Of a stretch of 64,000 nt of DNA, positions 6,872-16,453 are shown piece by piece. Source of the stretch: G963691885 sp963691885 (GTDB lineage: Bacteria; Pseudomonadota; Alphaproteobacteria; UBA8366; Aestuariispiraceae); NCBI GenBank assembly GCA_963691885.1, contig OY829843.1:806001-870000 (forward strand). The letters are read 5' to 3'. The translations under genes and the position numbers were made by a program. Each line of letters opens with the position of its first letter. Within the stretch, counting starts at the first letter, position 1. Under the pieces are notes generated by a model. That model made no database searches. It had not been told where the DNA came from and saw only the letters and a list, made by a program, of their open reading frames with translations.

Positions 6872-8968
6872 TCAATAGTCCAGGAAACTGCGTAACTTGC
6901 GACTGCGGGACGGGTGCTTGAGCTTGCGGAGCGCCTTCGCTTCGATCTGGCGAATACGCTCGCGGGTCACCTTGAACTGCTGTCCCACCTCTTCAAGCGT
7001 GTGGTCCGTGTTCATCCCGATGCCAAAGCGCATGCGCAGCACACGTTCTTCACGCGGCGTCAGGGACGCGAGCACACGGGTCGTTGTTTCCCGCAGGTTC
7101 GACTGAATGGCCGCATCTGCCGGCAGCAGCGCGTTCTTGTCTTCGATGAAGTCACCGAGATGGCTGTCTTCCTCATCCCCGATCGGGGTTTCAAGACTGA
7201 TCGGCTCTTTTGCGATTTTCAGAACCTTGCGAACCTTTTCCAGCGGCATATGCAGCTTTTCCGCCAGTTCCTCCGGCGTCGGCTCACGGCCGATTTCATG
7301 CAGCATCTGACGCGAGGTGCGCACCAGCTTGTTGATCGTCTCAATCATATGGACAGGAATACGGATGGTCCGTGCCTGATCCGCAATAGACCGCGTGATC
7401 GCCTGACGAATCCACCAGGTCGCATAGGTCGAGAATTTGTAACCGCGGCGGTATTCGAATTTATCCACCGCCTTCATCAAGCCGATATTGCCTTCCTGAA
7501 TCAGATCCAGGAATTGAAGACCGCGGTTTGTGTATTTCTTGGCGATCGAGATCACCAGACGCAGGTTGGCTTCAACCATTTCCTTTTTGGCCCGCGCGGC
7601 CTCGCGCTCACCCTGCTGAACGGTCTGGGTGATCCGGCGGAATTCGCCGATCGGCATCGAGGCCTCTTCAACAATCACGCCAATCTCACCGCGGATTTCA
7701 TCAATCTTGGTGCGGTGTTTTTCAACGAAAGTGGCCCAGTTTTTGTTGACGCCTGAGACCTCTTCCAGCCAGTTCGGGTCCATCTCGTTCCCGAAATAGC
7801 GCTCTAGGAAATCTTCGCGTTTGACTTTGCAATCCGTCGCATGACGCAGAAGCTTGCCTTCGCCAATAGTCAGGCGCTTGTTCAGCTGATAGAGCTCTTC
7901 GACCAGCTGTTCGATCCGCATATTGTTCAGGCGCACCGATTTCAGAGCGTCGATCAAATCACGCTTATGCTTGTCATAGGTCCGCTCGGTAGAGGCGGAC
8001 AAAGCCTCCCCCTTCTGCAGGGACTGCATCCGCTTGTCCTGAGCGCGCTGCAATTTTGCATAGGTGACCGAAATCACCTCAAAGGTCTCCAGCACTGACG
8101 GTTTCAGCAACTGCTCCATGGCGGCGAGAGACATGTTGTTCTCTTCCCCGTCATCATCGTCATCATCGCCGTCGAGGGTGATGTCGTCGTCATCCTCGTC
8201 TTCGTCATCATCATCGCTGGCTTCGGCAGCCGCGCCGTTGGGTTTTGCCTGAACAGCCTCTTCAGCCGGTTTAGCAGCACCATTGACTTTGGCGTCGCCA
8301 GCGGCGTCATCGCCGCCATCGGCCTCTTCTGCGGCGAGATCGCTGTCGGACGGTTCACCCTCTCCGTCGGAATCACTGTCACCATCGCCATTCATGGCCT
8401 CGCCATCGGGACCACCGCTCAGCGTCGCGTCCAGATCAATAACATCGCGCAGCAACATGCGTTCTTCGACCAGGCTGTCGTGCCAAAGAGAGATCGCCCG
8501 CATGGTCAGCGGACTTTCACACAGCGCACCGATCATCTTTTCGCGGCCGGCCTCAATACGCTTTGCAATCGCGATTTCGCCCTCGCGGGACAACAGCTCG
8601 ACCGAGCCCATCTCGCGCAGATACATGCGAACAGGGTCGTCCGTGCGCCCGACATCATCATCGGCAATGTTACCGGCGGCAGAAGAACTCTCTGCCTCTT
8701 CCTCATTATCATTGTCGGATTCAGTTTCTTCAGCATCGACGACATTAATGCCCATCTCGGACAACATGGTCATCGTGTCTTCGATCTGTTCAGAAGAAAC
8801 CTGCTCTTGCGGCAGGGCGGCATTCAACTCATCAATGGAGATGAAACCCCGTTCCTTCGCTTTGACGACAAGCTTTTTGACAGCTTGCTCAATAACGTCC
8901 AGCAAGGGCCCATCGGTTTGTTCTTCCGAGGCTTCTGGCCGTTCATTCGTCTCAGCTTTTGTTGCCAT
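6872..8968 (-). CDS. rpoD: RNA polymerase primary sigma factor RpoD (sigma-70)
   Basis: The 698-residue housekeeping sigma factor directs core RNA polymerase to -35/-10 promoters. Region 1.1 (about 20-80) and region 1.2 (DPVRMYLREMG, about 111-140) are present. Region 2 has RLVISIAKKY, DLIQEGNIGLMKAVDKF and YATWWIRQAITR; region 4 has LTPREERVLRMRFG and the VTRERIRQIEAKALRKL recognition helix near the C-terminus. The non-conserved region carries a long acidic insert (about 186-285) with Asp/Glu runs at 261-272 and 276-286, which makes the protein longer than the roughly 613 residues of E. coli RpoD. It lies downstream of dnaG on the same strand, the arrangement of the macromolecular synthesis operon. 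Confidence 0.98.
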   Translation of the reverse strand: MATKAETNERPEASEEQTDGPLLDVIEQAVKKLVVKAKERGFISIDELNAALPQEQVSSEQIEDTMTMLSEMGINVVDAEETESDNDNEEEAESSSAAGNIADDDVGRTDDPVRMYLREMGSVELLSREGEIAIAKRIEAGREKMIGALCESPLTMRAISLWHDSLVEERMLLRDVIDLDATLSGGPDGEAMNGDGDSDSDGEGEPSDSDLAAEEADGGDDAAGDAKVNGAAKPAEEAVQAKPNGAAAEASDDDDEDEDDDDITLDGDDDDDDGEENNMSLAAMEQLLKPSVLETFEVISVTYAKLQRAQDKRMQSLQKGEALSASTERTYDKHKRDLIDALKSVRLNNMRIEQLVEELYQLNKRLTIGEGKLLRHATDCKVKREDFLERYFGNEMDPNWLEEVSGVNKNWATFVEKHRTKIDEIRGEIGVIVEEASMPIGEFRRITQTVQQGEREAARAKKEMVEANLRLVISIAKKYTNRGLQFLDLIQEGNIGLMKAVDKFEYRRGYKFSTYATWWIRQAITRSIADQARTIRIPVHMIETINKLVRTSRQMLHEIGREPTPEELAEKLHMPLEKVRKVLKIAKEPISLETPIGDEEDSHLGDFIEDKNALLPADAAIQSNLRETTTRVLASLTPREERVLRMRFGIGMNTDHTLEEVGQQFKVTRERIRQIEAKALRKLKHPSRSRKLRSFLDY

Positions 8969-9061
8969 AAACTCTGTTCCTCATACCATCCGTGGGCCTC
9001 AGAGCCCTCAATCAAAAAAAACGGGGCTCGCTTACTCCACGTAAATCGGCCCGACAGAACA

Positions 9062-10918
9062 TTAGAATATGTCCTCGTCGGGCGTAAATAGACTGTCTTC
9101 ACCCTCGACAAAACTGTCGCGAAAGGCCAGCACCCTGGCTTCCCCCGTTTCGCCGTCTGCGCCCCGTGCCGCCTTGGCGACCTCGCGTTGCAGTGTATTC
9201 TGATTCCACAGCGCAAGCAGATGATCAATCAGCGCGCGTGCATCCCCTAAATCACTCTCCGGCCGTGCTGCCTTTTGCAGCGCAAAGATACCCGGATCCC
9301 GCACAGGTTTCAGAAGGTTTTCCTGACCCGTATTAACGAAGTGGTGGTGAACCGTCGCAACGTCAAGGTCTAAAGCCGAAGAGGCGACGTTTTGCAAGGC
9401 ACGCCATAATTTGTCAAGGTCCGTGTCCAGCGCAATATGGTCAACAGTTTCAAGGTAATCAGGGATCAATTCCGGGTGGTTGACGAGGGTGGCAATCAGG
9501 GCCTGCTGGCGTCGCCTATCCCCTGTCAGGCGGTTCTGTTGCAGTTTGGCCGTCATTGGGGCGCGCAGCTCACCACCGCGACCACCGCCGCGACCGGCCG
9601 GTCCCGATTTCCAGAGCGCTTTGGATGATTTCTGTCGTGTTTTGCCAAGGTCCCACATCCTGTCTTTGAAACTGGACAGGTAGAGTGTCTGCACCGTCTT
9701 GTCTTCGATATCAAAGGCCAGGCCATCCAGGCGCTTCTTTAACGCGGCCCGGCGTTCCGGTGTATCGACATCATGCTGGGCAAGCTGACTTTCCCACAGC
9801 ACCTGATCCAGGGGCTGTGCACCATCAATCAATTTGTTCAAGGCGTCACGCCCATGTGAACGTACCATCGTGTCCGGGTCTTCACCCGCTGGCATGAAAG
9901 CAAATCGCAGGCTTTTTCCGGGCTTCAACAGGCGAAGCGCCCGTTCCCCGGCCCGCAACGCCGCCTTTCGGCCCGCCGCATCACCATCCATACACATGAC
10001 GGGCTCGTCGCCCGCCTTCCACAATGTCTCGATCTGTGTCTCCGTAATCGCGGTACCAAGCGGTGCCACGGCACCCTCAAACCCGTTCTCTGCCAGCGCA
10101 ATAACGTCCATATACCCCTCAACAACCAGCAAGGGCGCACCGTCATAGGCAGCGGCGCGGGCTTCACGGTAGTTATAAAGGGTGCGCCCCTTATCAAAGA
10201 GAGGCGTGTCAGGCGAATTGATGTATTTGCCAACGCCAGCGGCCTTGGCATCCCCCATGAAGCGCCCGCCAAAGGCAATCACCCGTCCCGTCCGGTCGCT
10301 GATCGGAAACATGATACGGTCGCGAAAAAACCCGTACGCATCCCGGCCATCATCGGGCCGACGGATCAACCCGGCATCGATCAATTCCTGATCCAAGTAG
10401 CCTGCGGTCTTCAAGTGCTTGCGCAACGCCTGCTCGTCAGCTGGGGCATATCCCAGCCGGAATGCGGCGATTGTATCATCCCGAAGCCCGCGCCCAGCCA
10501 GGTATTCCTGCGCCGCCCCACCGGCCGGGGACCGCAAACTTTTCTGAAAAAACTGACAGGCCGCCTCAACAACATCGATCAGCTCACCACGTTTTTCATC
10601 GGCTTTTCGCTGTTCAACTGTTCGTTCCGGCATCTGCAGACCGGCATCTTCGGCAAGCCTCTCTACCGCTTCGGGAAAACTCACCCCCTCTGTTTTCATC
10701 AACCAGGTGAAGTGATCGCCATGCTCACCAGTGGAAAAACAGTGAAAAAAGCCTTTGTCTTCACGGACATGAAAACTCGGAGACTTCTCGTTCGTAAACG
10801 GCGAGAGGCCCCACCAATCATCGCGCGCCCGCTGTTTCAGCGCCACGCGCCGCCCGACAAGGGCGCTCAGCGATATTCGGGTTCGAATATCGTCCAGAAA
10901 TCCAGGTGGAAAAGCCAT
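9062..10918 (-). CDS. dnaG: DNA primase DnaG with degenerate zinc-binding site
   Basis: The 618-residue primase makes RNA primers for replication. An N-terminal zinc-binding-like domain (about 1-100) is followed by the RNA polymerase core with its TOPRIM motifs (EGYMDVIALAENGF and MCMDGDAAGRKAAL). A C-terminal DnaB-interaction region completes the protein. The canonical CPFH and CFGC zinc ligands are replaced: residues 39-42 read SPFT and residues 60-63 read CFST, so only Cys60 of the four ligands remains. The rest of the domain is conserved (EKSPSF, KGFFHCF, GEHGD), so the gene looks functional. yqeY is upstream and rpoD downstream on the same strand. A perfect hairpin lies within the first codons. 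Confidence 0.97.
   Translation of the reverse strand: MAFPPGFLDDIRTRISLSALVGRRVALKQRARDDWWGLSPFTNEKSPSFHVREDKGFFHCFSTGEHGDHFTWLMKTEGVSFPEAVERLAEDAGLQMPERTVEQRKADEKRGELIDVVEAACQFFQKSLRSPAGGAAQEYLAGRGLRDDTIAAFRLGYAPADEQALRKHLKTAGYLDQELIDAGLIRRPDDGRDAYGFFRDRIMFPISDRTGRVIAFGGRFMGDAKAAGVGKYINSPDTPLFDKGRTLYNYREARAAAYDGAPLLVVEGYMDVIALAENGFEGAVAPLGTAITETQIETLWKAGDEPVMCMDGDAAGRKAALRAGERALRLLKPGKSLRFAFMPAGEDPDTMVRSHGRDALNKLIDGAQPLDQVLWESQLAQHDVDTPERRAALKKRLDGLAFDIEDKTVQTLYLSSFKDRMWDLGKTRQKSSKALWKSGPAGRGGGRGGELRAPMTAKLQQNRLTGDRRRQQALIATLVNHPELIPDYLETVDHIALDTDLDKLWRALQNVASSALDLDVATVHHHFVNTGQENLLKPVRDPGIFALQKAARPESDLGDARALIDHLLALWNQNTLQREVAKAARGADGETGEARVLAFRDSFVEGEDSLFTPDEDIF
10871..10892 (-). repeat. 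Perfect 9-bp inverted repeat at the 5' end of dnaG
   Basis: CGATATTCG (10871-10879) and CGAATATCG (10884-10892) are perfect inverted copies separated by 4 bases. They cover roughly codons 9-16 of dnaG. In the mRNA this makes a stable hairpin about 26 bases after the start codon that could affect translation. Any role is inferred. Confidence 0.55.
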
Positions 10919-11080
10919 ATTGCTTCACAGGCCCCCTGAAGCCGCTACACAGGTTCACCGGTGATCCAGTCCGGATCGCGGTCGGTGCCGATCAAACGTT
11001 TATACGGGATTCGCGCGCGATGCGCCTGTTACCCGCTAATCGCCCACTATTGCGCGTCCTGTCGGACCCGCCAACCTGAA

Positions 11081-11557
11081 TCAGGCAGGGGGACGGGTCC
11101 CGAGCGCGCCTTTAACGATGCCAGACGCCGCACCGAAATCCATACGACCGGCATAGCGATTGCGAAGTTCCGCCATCACTGCGCCCATATCCTTCAGGCT
11201 GCTCGCCTTTAGATCGGAGATAACGTCAGAAACCGCCTCACTGAGATCATCGCCGGATAGCTGCTTGGGCAGGAACTGTTCGATGATCCCGATCTCTTCA
11301 CGCTCCTGCTCCGCGAGTTCGAGACGCCCGCCCTGCTCGTACATGGAAATGCTCTCTCTGCGCTGCTTCAACATGGTTTGCAGCATCAGCAGGATTTCAT
11401 CATCACTGACCAGGTCGGCGTTTCCCTTCCCTCGGGCCGCAATGTCTCTGTCTTTGAGGGCGGCCAGGATAAGCCGCAACGTGCTGGTCGCACGCTCATC
11501 TTTTTGCTTCAAACTGTCCTTCAGAGATTGGCTGATCGACTCTCGCAGTTCAGACAT
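11081..11557 (-). CDS. GatB/YqeY domain protein
   Basis: The 158-residue protein starts at ATG 11557 (MSELRESI) with an AGGAAG ribosome binding site; an upstream in-frame extension to 11599 lacks one. The whole length is a YqeY domain, related to the C-terminal tail domain of the GatB amidotransferase subunit, recognisable from the KDERATSTLRLILAALKDRD start and the MGAVMAELRNRYAGRMDFG end. Its molecular role is not settled; binding to aminoacyl-tRNA is the usual suggestion. It precedes dnaG and rpoD on the minus strand, a common alphaproteobacterial order, and is divergent from carA. Confidence 0.93.
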   Translation of the reverse strand: MSELRESISQSLKDSLKQKDERATSTLRLILAALKDRDIAARGKGNADLVSDDEILLMLQTMLKQRRESISMYEQGGRLELAEQEREEIGIIEQFLPKQLSGDDLSEAVSDVISDLKASSLKDMGAVMAELRNRYAGRMDFGAASGIVKGALGTRPPA

Positions 11558-11834
11558 AAACACTTCCTTTGAAATTCTGCCCGCAACCAGCCGAATCACC
11601 GCGATTCAGCGGGTATATCCCATCGTTATTCGTGGCTCTGGCGTTGCAGGCGGCCGCTCCACGCGCTCAAAAATACGAAAGCCGGGACCCTATAGGAAAG
11701 AAGTTCGGGATGCAACTTTGCCCTTTTTCCACTAACCAATTGAAAAATATAACTTTTATAATTTCACCAAACCTTGATTTTGGGCCTCTCATGCAATAAA
11801 CATCTCCGCGCTAAATCACGTGAGGACTAAACCG
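11558..11834. promoter_or_regulatory. Divergent promoter region between yqeY and carA
   Basis: The right half (about 11720-11790) is AT-rich and holds a TATAAT at 11757-11762 on the plus strand that could be the carA -10, though no good -35 lies 17 bases upstream. The TGAGGA at 11821-11826 is the carA ribosome binding site. I see no PyrR or arginine-repressor site that I can defend. Confidence 0.35.
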
Positions 11835-13001
11835 ATGTCAGACCCGGGCTCTTCAGAGACGCCACCGGCGGGCACTAGTGCTGCGCTTGTCCTGCAAGAT
11901 GGAGAGGTATTCTGGGGGCGCGGCGTTGGCGCGGAAACAGTGACCGTAGGTGAAGTCTGTTTCAACACCTCTATGACGGGCTATCAGGAAATCATGACCG
12001 ACCCGTCTTACGCCGGTCAGATCATTTCCTTCACCTTCCCTCATATCGGAAATGTCGGGGTCAATCTGGAAGATCTGGAAACGACAAACCCGGCGGCCCT
12101 TGGCTGTGTTCTGCGGGCGGATATCACCGAACCTTCAAACTTTCGGGCGGTCAGCCATTTTGACGGATGGTTAAAGGCCCATAACCTGCCGGGCATAGCG
12201 GGCATCGACACAAGACGTCTCGCACGACGCATTCGGGATGGCGGTGCCCCAACAGGTGTCTTGATCCATGCATCGGACGGCAAGTTCGACCTGCCGGCCC
12301 TGACAGAGAAGGCCCGCAATTGGCCCGGCCTGGAGGGGATGGACCTTGCCGCAGAAGTGACCTGTCACCAAACATATAGCTGGGACGAGACGACCTGGAC
12401 CATCGGTGAGGGATACGGCACCCAAGATGCCCCGGCGCGCCATGTTGTTGCGATGGATTTTGGGGCAAAGCGCAACATTTTGCGGTGCCTCGCCTCCCTC
12501 GGCTGTAAGGTGACCGTGGTGCCAGCCAGCGCCACGGCCGAAGAAATCCTGGCGCATCAGCCAGACGGGGTATTCCTGTCAAACGGTCCCGGCGACCCGG
12601 CCGCAACAGGCGAATATGCGGTACCAGCGGTTCAGGGTGTTCTGAATGCAGGTCTTCCGGTCTTTGGCATCTGCCTGGGGCACCAGATCCTCTCTCTCGC
12701 ACTGGGTGCAGAGACCGAGAAAATGCATCTGGGGCATCGTGGCGCAAACCACCCGGTTAAGGATCTGCAGACCGGCAAGGTTGAGATCACCAGCCAGAAC
12801 CACGGCTTTGTCGTGAAAGAAGACAGCCTGCCCGACGGCGTGTCGGTTAGCCATGTATCGCTATTTGACGGATCACTGGAAGGCATTCAGGTGGACGGGA
12901 AACCCGTTTTCTCCGTCCAGTACCATCCAGAGGCATCCCCGGGCCCGCAAGACGCCCATTACCTGTTTGATCGCTTCATAGAGAATATCGACAAGAACTA
13001 G
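11835..13001 (+). CDS. carA: Carbamoyl-phosphate synthase small subunit
   Basis: The 388-residue glutaminase subunit hydrolyses glutamine and channels ammonia to CarB for carbamoyl phosphate, the precursor of arginine and pyrimidines. The N-terminal CPSase_sm_chain domain (about 15-145) contains FNTSMTGYQEIMTDPSYAGQ. The class I glutamine amidotransferase domain (about 195-380) contains LSNGPGDP, the GICLGHQ nucleophile Cys280, and the catalytic His364/Glu366 in YHPEA. ATG 11835 is preferred over the in-frame GTG at 11820 because of its ribosome binding site. carB follows after 64 bases on the same strand. Confidence 0.98.
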   Translation: MSDPGSSETPPAGTSAALVLQDGEVFWGRGVGAETVTVGEVCFNTSMTGYQEIMTDPSYAGQIISFTFPHIGNVGVNLEDLETTNPAALGCVLRADITEPSNFRAVSHFDGWLKAHNLPGIAGIDTRRLARRIRDGGAPTGVLIHASDGKFDLPALTEKARNWPGLEGMDLAAEVTCHQTYSWDETTWTIGEGYGTQDAPARHVVAMDFGAKRNILRCLASLGCKVTVVPASATAEEILAHQPDGVFLSNGPGDPAATGEYAVPAVQGVLNAGLPVFGICLGHQILSLALGAETEKMHLGHRGANHPVKDLQTGKVEITSQNHGFVVKEDSLPDGVSVSHVSLFDGSLEGIQVDGKPVFSVQYHPEASPGPQDAHYLFDRFIENIDKN

Positions 13002-13065
13002 GGTCTGCATCTGCTGCATCAAAAGCATATAGAAGACGGACCAATAACAAACGCGGAACCAGAGC

Positions 13066-16000
13066 ATGCCCAAACGCACAGACATTGACGCCGTAATGAT
13101 CATCGGGGCAGGTCCCATTGTGATCGGCCAGGCCTGCGAGTTTGACTATTCCGGCACCCAGGCCTGTAAGGCGCTGCGGGAATGCGGTTACCGGGTTGTT
13201 CTGGTCAATTCAAATCCGGCCACGATCATGACGGATCCCGATACAGCCGACGCCACCTATGTTGAGCCGATTACGCCTGAAACCGTTACCAGGATCCTGG
13301 AACGCGAGCGCGCCGAACATCCGGATGAAAAACTGGTGGTGCTGCCGACAATGGGTGGTCAGACCGCCTTGAACACCGCGCTTGCTCTTGACGAGAACGG
13401 GGTACTGGAACGGCTCGGCATCGAGATGATCGGTGCTAAGGCAGACGTAATCGACAAAGCGGAGGACCGTCTGCGTTTCCGGGACGCCATGGGCAAAATC
13501 GGCCTGGAGTCGCCGCGCTCTGAAATGGTCGGCACGCTGGAAGAGGCACTAGAAGCGCTGAAGAAGACCGGCCTCCCGGCGATCATACGGCCCAGCTTTA
13601 CCATGGGTGGAACCGGTGGCGGTATTGCCTATAATCTTGATCAGTTCAAGGAACTGGTTGCGGGCGGTCTCCGTGCCTCGCCGGTTGATACCGTGCTGGT
13701 CGAAGAATCGGTTCTGGGTTGGAAAGAGTATGAGATGGAGGTGGTCCGCGACAGCGCCGACAATTGCATCATCATCTGTTCCATCGAAAACATCGACCCG
13801 ATGGGCATCCATACCGGCGATTCCATAACCGTGGCCCCGGCCCTGACCCTGACCGACAAAGAATTCCAGATCATGCGAAACGCCTCAATCGCATGCCTTC
13901 GGGAAATCGGGGTTGATACGGGCGGCTCAAACGTCCAGTTCGCGGTAAATCCTGACACAGGTCGTCTGGTTGTCATCGAGATGAACCCGCGCGTTTCCCG
14001 CTCCTCGGCGCTGGCGTCAAAGGCAACCGGGTTTCCGATCGCAAAGGTCGCTGCAAAACTGGCCGTTGGCTATCACCTGGACGAGTTAGACAACGACATT
14101 ACCCGTGTGACACCCGCCAGTTTCGAACCGACCATCGATTATGTTGTCACCAAGATGCCGCGGTTCACCTTTGAAAAGTTCCCCGGCGCAGACGCCCTGC
14201 TAACCACTTCCATGAAATCGGTTGGGGAGGCAATGTCCATCGGGCGGACATTCAAGGAAAGCCTGCAAAAAGCGCTGCGATCAATGGAAACGGGCCTGTC
14301 CGGTCTCAACGAAGTAGAGATCGAAAACGCGGAAGACAGAGACTCCCTGCGGGCTGCACTGTCGAAACCAACACCTGACAGATTGCTGGTTGTCGCACAG
14401 GCCTTCCGTCATGGTGCCACGATTGAAGAGGTGCATCGCGCATGCCGGATTGACCCCTGGTTCCTGGAGCAAATCCACGAATTGGTCATGGCGGAAAAGA
14501 GCGTGCGGGAAAATGGCCTGCCCACGGATCGTCTTGGGATGCTGAACCTGAAGAAAATGGGCTTTTCAGACGAACGTCTTGCAGCCCTGTCAGGAAAAAC
14601 AGAAGAGCAGGTCAGCGCCGAACGCCGCCATATCGGCGTGCAGCCGGTATACAAGCGTATCGATACCTGTGCTGCGGAATTTCCGTCGCCAACACCCTAT
14701 ATGTACTCAGCCTATGAAGGTGACGGGATCAACCCTGCCGAAAGTGAAACCGATCCCAGCGACGCCAAAAAGATCGTCATTCTGGGCGGCGGTCCGAACC
14801 GGATCGGTCAGGGTATTGAGTTCGACTATTGCTGTGTTCACGCAGCCTATGCGCTGAGCGAAGCGGGCTATGAGACCATCATGGTCAATTGTAACCCCGA
14901 GACGGTTTCAACGGATTACGACACCTCTGACCGGCTGTATTTTGAACCACTGACCGGTGAAGACGTGGTTGAGATTGTCCGTGCTGAACAGGTAAATGGC
15001 ACAGTGATGGGCGTCATCGTTCAGTTCGGCGGACAGACACCCCTGAAGCTCGCCGCCGCTCTCGAAAAAGCAAATATCCCGATCCTTGGCACCTCGCCCG
15101 ACGCGATTGACCTTGCCGAGGACCGCAAGCGTTTCCAGACACTCCTGGAAGAGCTTGGCCTGAAACAGCCACCGAACGGCACGGCGACCACCGAAGAAGA
15201 GGCCGCCGAAATCGCCGCCCGGATCGGGTATCCGGTTGTTTTGCGGCCTTCCTATGTCCTGGGCGGACGTGCCATGGAAATTGTCCATGACGAAGCCGAC
15301 CTGCGGCGCTACATCAACACGGCGGTGAATGTATCGGGCACCAACCCGGTCCTGGTCGATTACTATTTGCGAGACGCGGTCGAGGTCGATGTCGACGCCA
15401 TGTGCGACGGGAAGGACGTTTACGTCGCCGGCGTCATGGAACATATCGAAGAAGCCGGCATCCATTCCGGTGACAGCGCCTGTTCTCTGCCCCCTTATTC
15501 CCTGTCGCCAGCAGTTGTGGCCGATATGGAAGGTCAGGCAAAACAATTGGCACTGGCGCTGAATGTCGTCGGCCTGATGAATATTCAATTCGCTGTTCAG
15601 GGCGATACGGTCTTTATTCTGGAAGTGAACCCACGGGCCAGTCGAACCGTACCCTTTGTTGCCAAAGCGACCGGTGCGCCAATTGCCAAGATCGCCGCCC
15701 GTGTAATGGCAGGCGAGAAGCTGGCTGATTTCGGTTTGGCCGATCGCCCCCCATACGGTCATGTGGCCGTAAAAGAGGCGGTTTTCCCGTTCAACCGGTT
15801 CCCTGGCGTCGATGTCATGCTGGGCCCGGAGATGAAATCAACCGGTGAGGTAATGGGCCTGGATCGCAGTTTTGACAAAGCCTTTGCAAAGGCACAGATC
15901 GGTTGCGGCGCGACACTGCCAGAATCCGGGAATATATTCATCTCGGTGAAAGACAGTGACAAGGACGCGATGATGCAGCCTGCAAGAGATCTGCTGGATC

Positions 16001-16317
16001 TCGGCTTTAAGCTCGTCGCGACAACTGGAACGGCAAAAGCGCTTAAAGAACAAGGTCTCGCTGTCACCGAAATCAATAAGGTGCTTGAAGGGCACCCGCA
16101 TATCGTTGACGCGATCATCAATGGGGAAATCAGTCTCGTCCTCAATACAACCGCCGGCAAAAAAGCAATTCAGGATTCCTCCTCCCTGCGTCAGGCCGCC
16201 CTTGGCAACTCTGTTCCCTATTACACAACAGTTGCCGGAATTCGTGCCGCCGTATTGGCAATGCAGGCTCTTTCGAAGGGAGGTCTTGAAGTTCGGCCTC
16301 TTCAATCGTATTTTTAA
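13066..16317 (+). CDS. carB: Carbamoyl-phosphate synthase large subunit
   Basis: The 1083-residue synthetase subunit has two homologous halves. Each has a pre-ATP-grasp and ATP-grasp domain: the first at about 1-400 (KVMIIGAGPI-like start IIGAGPIVIGQACEFDYSG; RPSFTMGGTGGG), the second at about 555-930 (VILGGGPNRIGQGIEFDYCC; RPSYVLGGRAM). A C-terminal MGS-like allosteric domain (about 935-1083) is also seen. The first half phosphorylates bicarbonate and the second phosphorylates carbamate. Length and motifs are normal. It forms an operon with carA and ends at a strong terminator. Confidence 0.98.
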   Translation: MPKRTDIDAVMIIGAGPIVIGQACEFDYSGTQACKALRECGYRVVLVNSNPATIMTDPDTADATYVEPITPETVTRILERERAEHPDEKLVVLPTMGGQTALNTALALDENGVLERLGIEMIGAKADVIDKAEDRLRFRDAMGKIGLESPRSEMVGTLEEALEALKKTGLPAIIRPSFTMGGTGGGIAYNLDQFKELVAGGLRASPVDTVLVEESVLGWKEYEMEVVRDSADNCIIICSIENIDPMGIHTGDSITVAPALTLTDKEFQIMRNASIACLREIGVDTGGSNVQFAVNPDTGRLVVIEMNPRVSRSSALASKATGFPIAKVAAKLAVGYHLDELDNDITRVTPASFEPTIDYVVTKMPRFTFEKFPGADALLTTSMKSVGEAMSIGRTFKESLQKALRSMETGLSGLNEVEIENAEDRDSLRAALSKPTPDRLLVVAQAFRHGATIEEVHRACRIDPWFLEQIHELVMAEKSVRENGLPTDRLGMLNLKKMGFSDERLAALSGKTEEQVSAERRHIGVQPVYKRIDTCAAEFPSPTPYMYSAYEGDGINPAESETDPSDAKKIVILGGGPNRIGQGIEFDYCCVHAAYALSEAGYETIMVNCNPETVSTDYDTSDRLYFEPLTGEDVVEIVRAEQVNGTVMGVIVQFGGQTPLKLAAALEKANIPILGTSPDAIDLAEDRKRFQTLLEELGLKQPPNGTATTEEEAAEIAARIGYPVVLRPSYVLGGRAMEIVHDEADLRRYINTAVNVSGTNPVLVDYYLRDAVEVDVDAMCDGKDVYVAGVMEHIEEAGIHSGDSACSLPPYSLSPAVVADMEGQAKQLALALNVVGLMNIQFAVQGDTVFILEVNPRASRTVPFVAKATGAPIAKIAARVMAGEKLADFGLADRPPYGHVAVKEAVFPFNRFPGVDVMLGPEMKSTGEVMGLDRSFDKAFAKAQIGCGATLPESGNIFISVKDSDKDAMMQPARDLLDLGFKLVATTGTAKALKEQGLAVTEINKVLEGHPHIVDAIINGEISLVLNTTAGKKAIQDSSSLRQAALGNSVPYYTTVAGIRAAVLAMQALSKGGLEVRPLQSYF

Positions 16318-16348
16318 GGGGATGCTTTGCACGTGGCAGAGAATTGAC

Positions 16349-16380
16349 TGAGCCGGTCTTTCCGGCTCAAACTTTTTTTG
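16349..16380 (+). terminator. Rho-independent terminator of carAB
   Basis: TGAGCCGG (16349-16356) and CCGGCTCA (16362-16369) form a perfect 8-bp stem with a 5-base loop. A run of seven T residues follows (16373-16379). It lies 32 bases after the carB stop. Confidence 0.85.
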
Positions 16381-16453
16381 GCAGGCATAGTGGTGAACTG
16401 AGCGGTATCAGGACACCCATACCCCGCCAAAAGACCAAACCAGGTGAAAGAAC

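Noticed and set aside
6914..7756. Long plus-strand frame opposite rpoD (about 280 codons)
   Set aside because: It lies wholly antisense to rpoD, whose family match is unambiguous, and shows the high His/Arg/Gln content typical of the reverse strand of a coding region.
8150..8290. Repeated GAT/GAC/TCATC-like tract resembling a microsatellite
   Set aside because: It is the coding sequence of the acidic Asp/Glu runs of RpoD, not a separate repeat element.
14908..15762. 284-codon minus-strand frame inside carB
   Set aside because: Antisense to carB motifs; no ribosome binding site or family resemblance.
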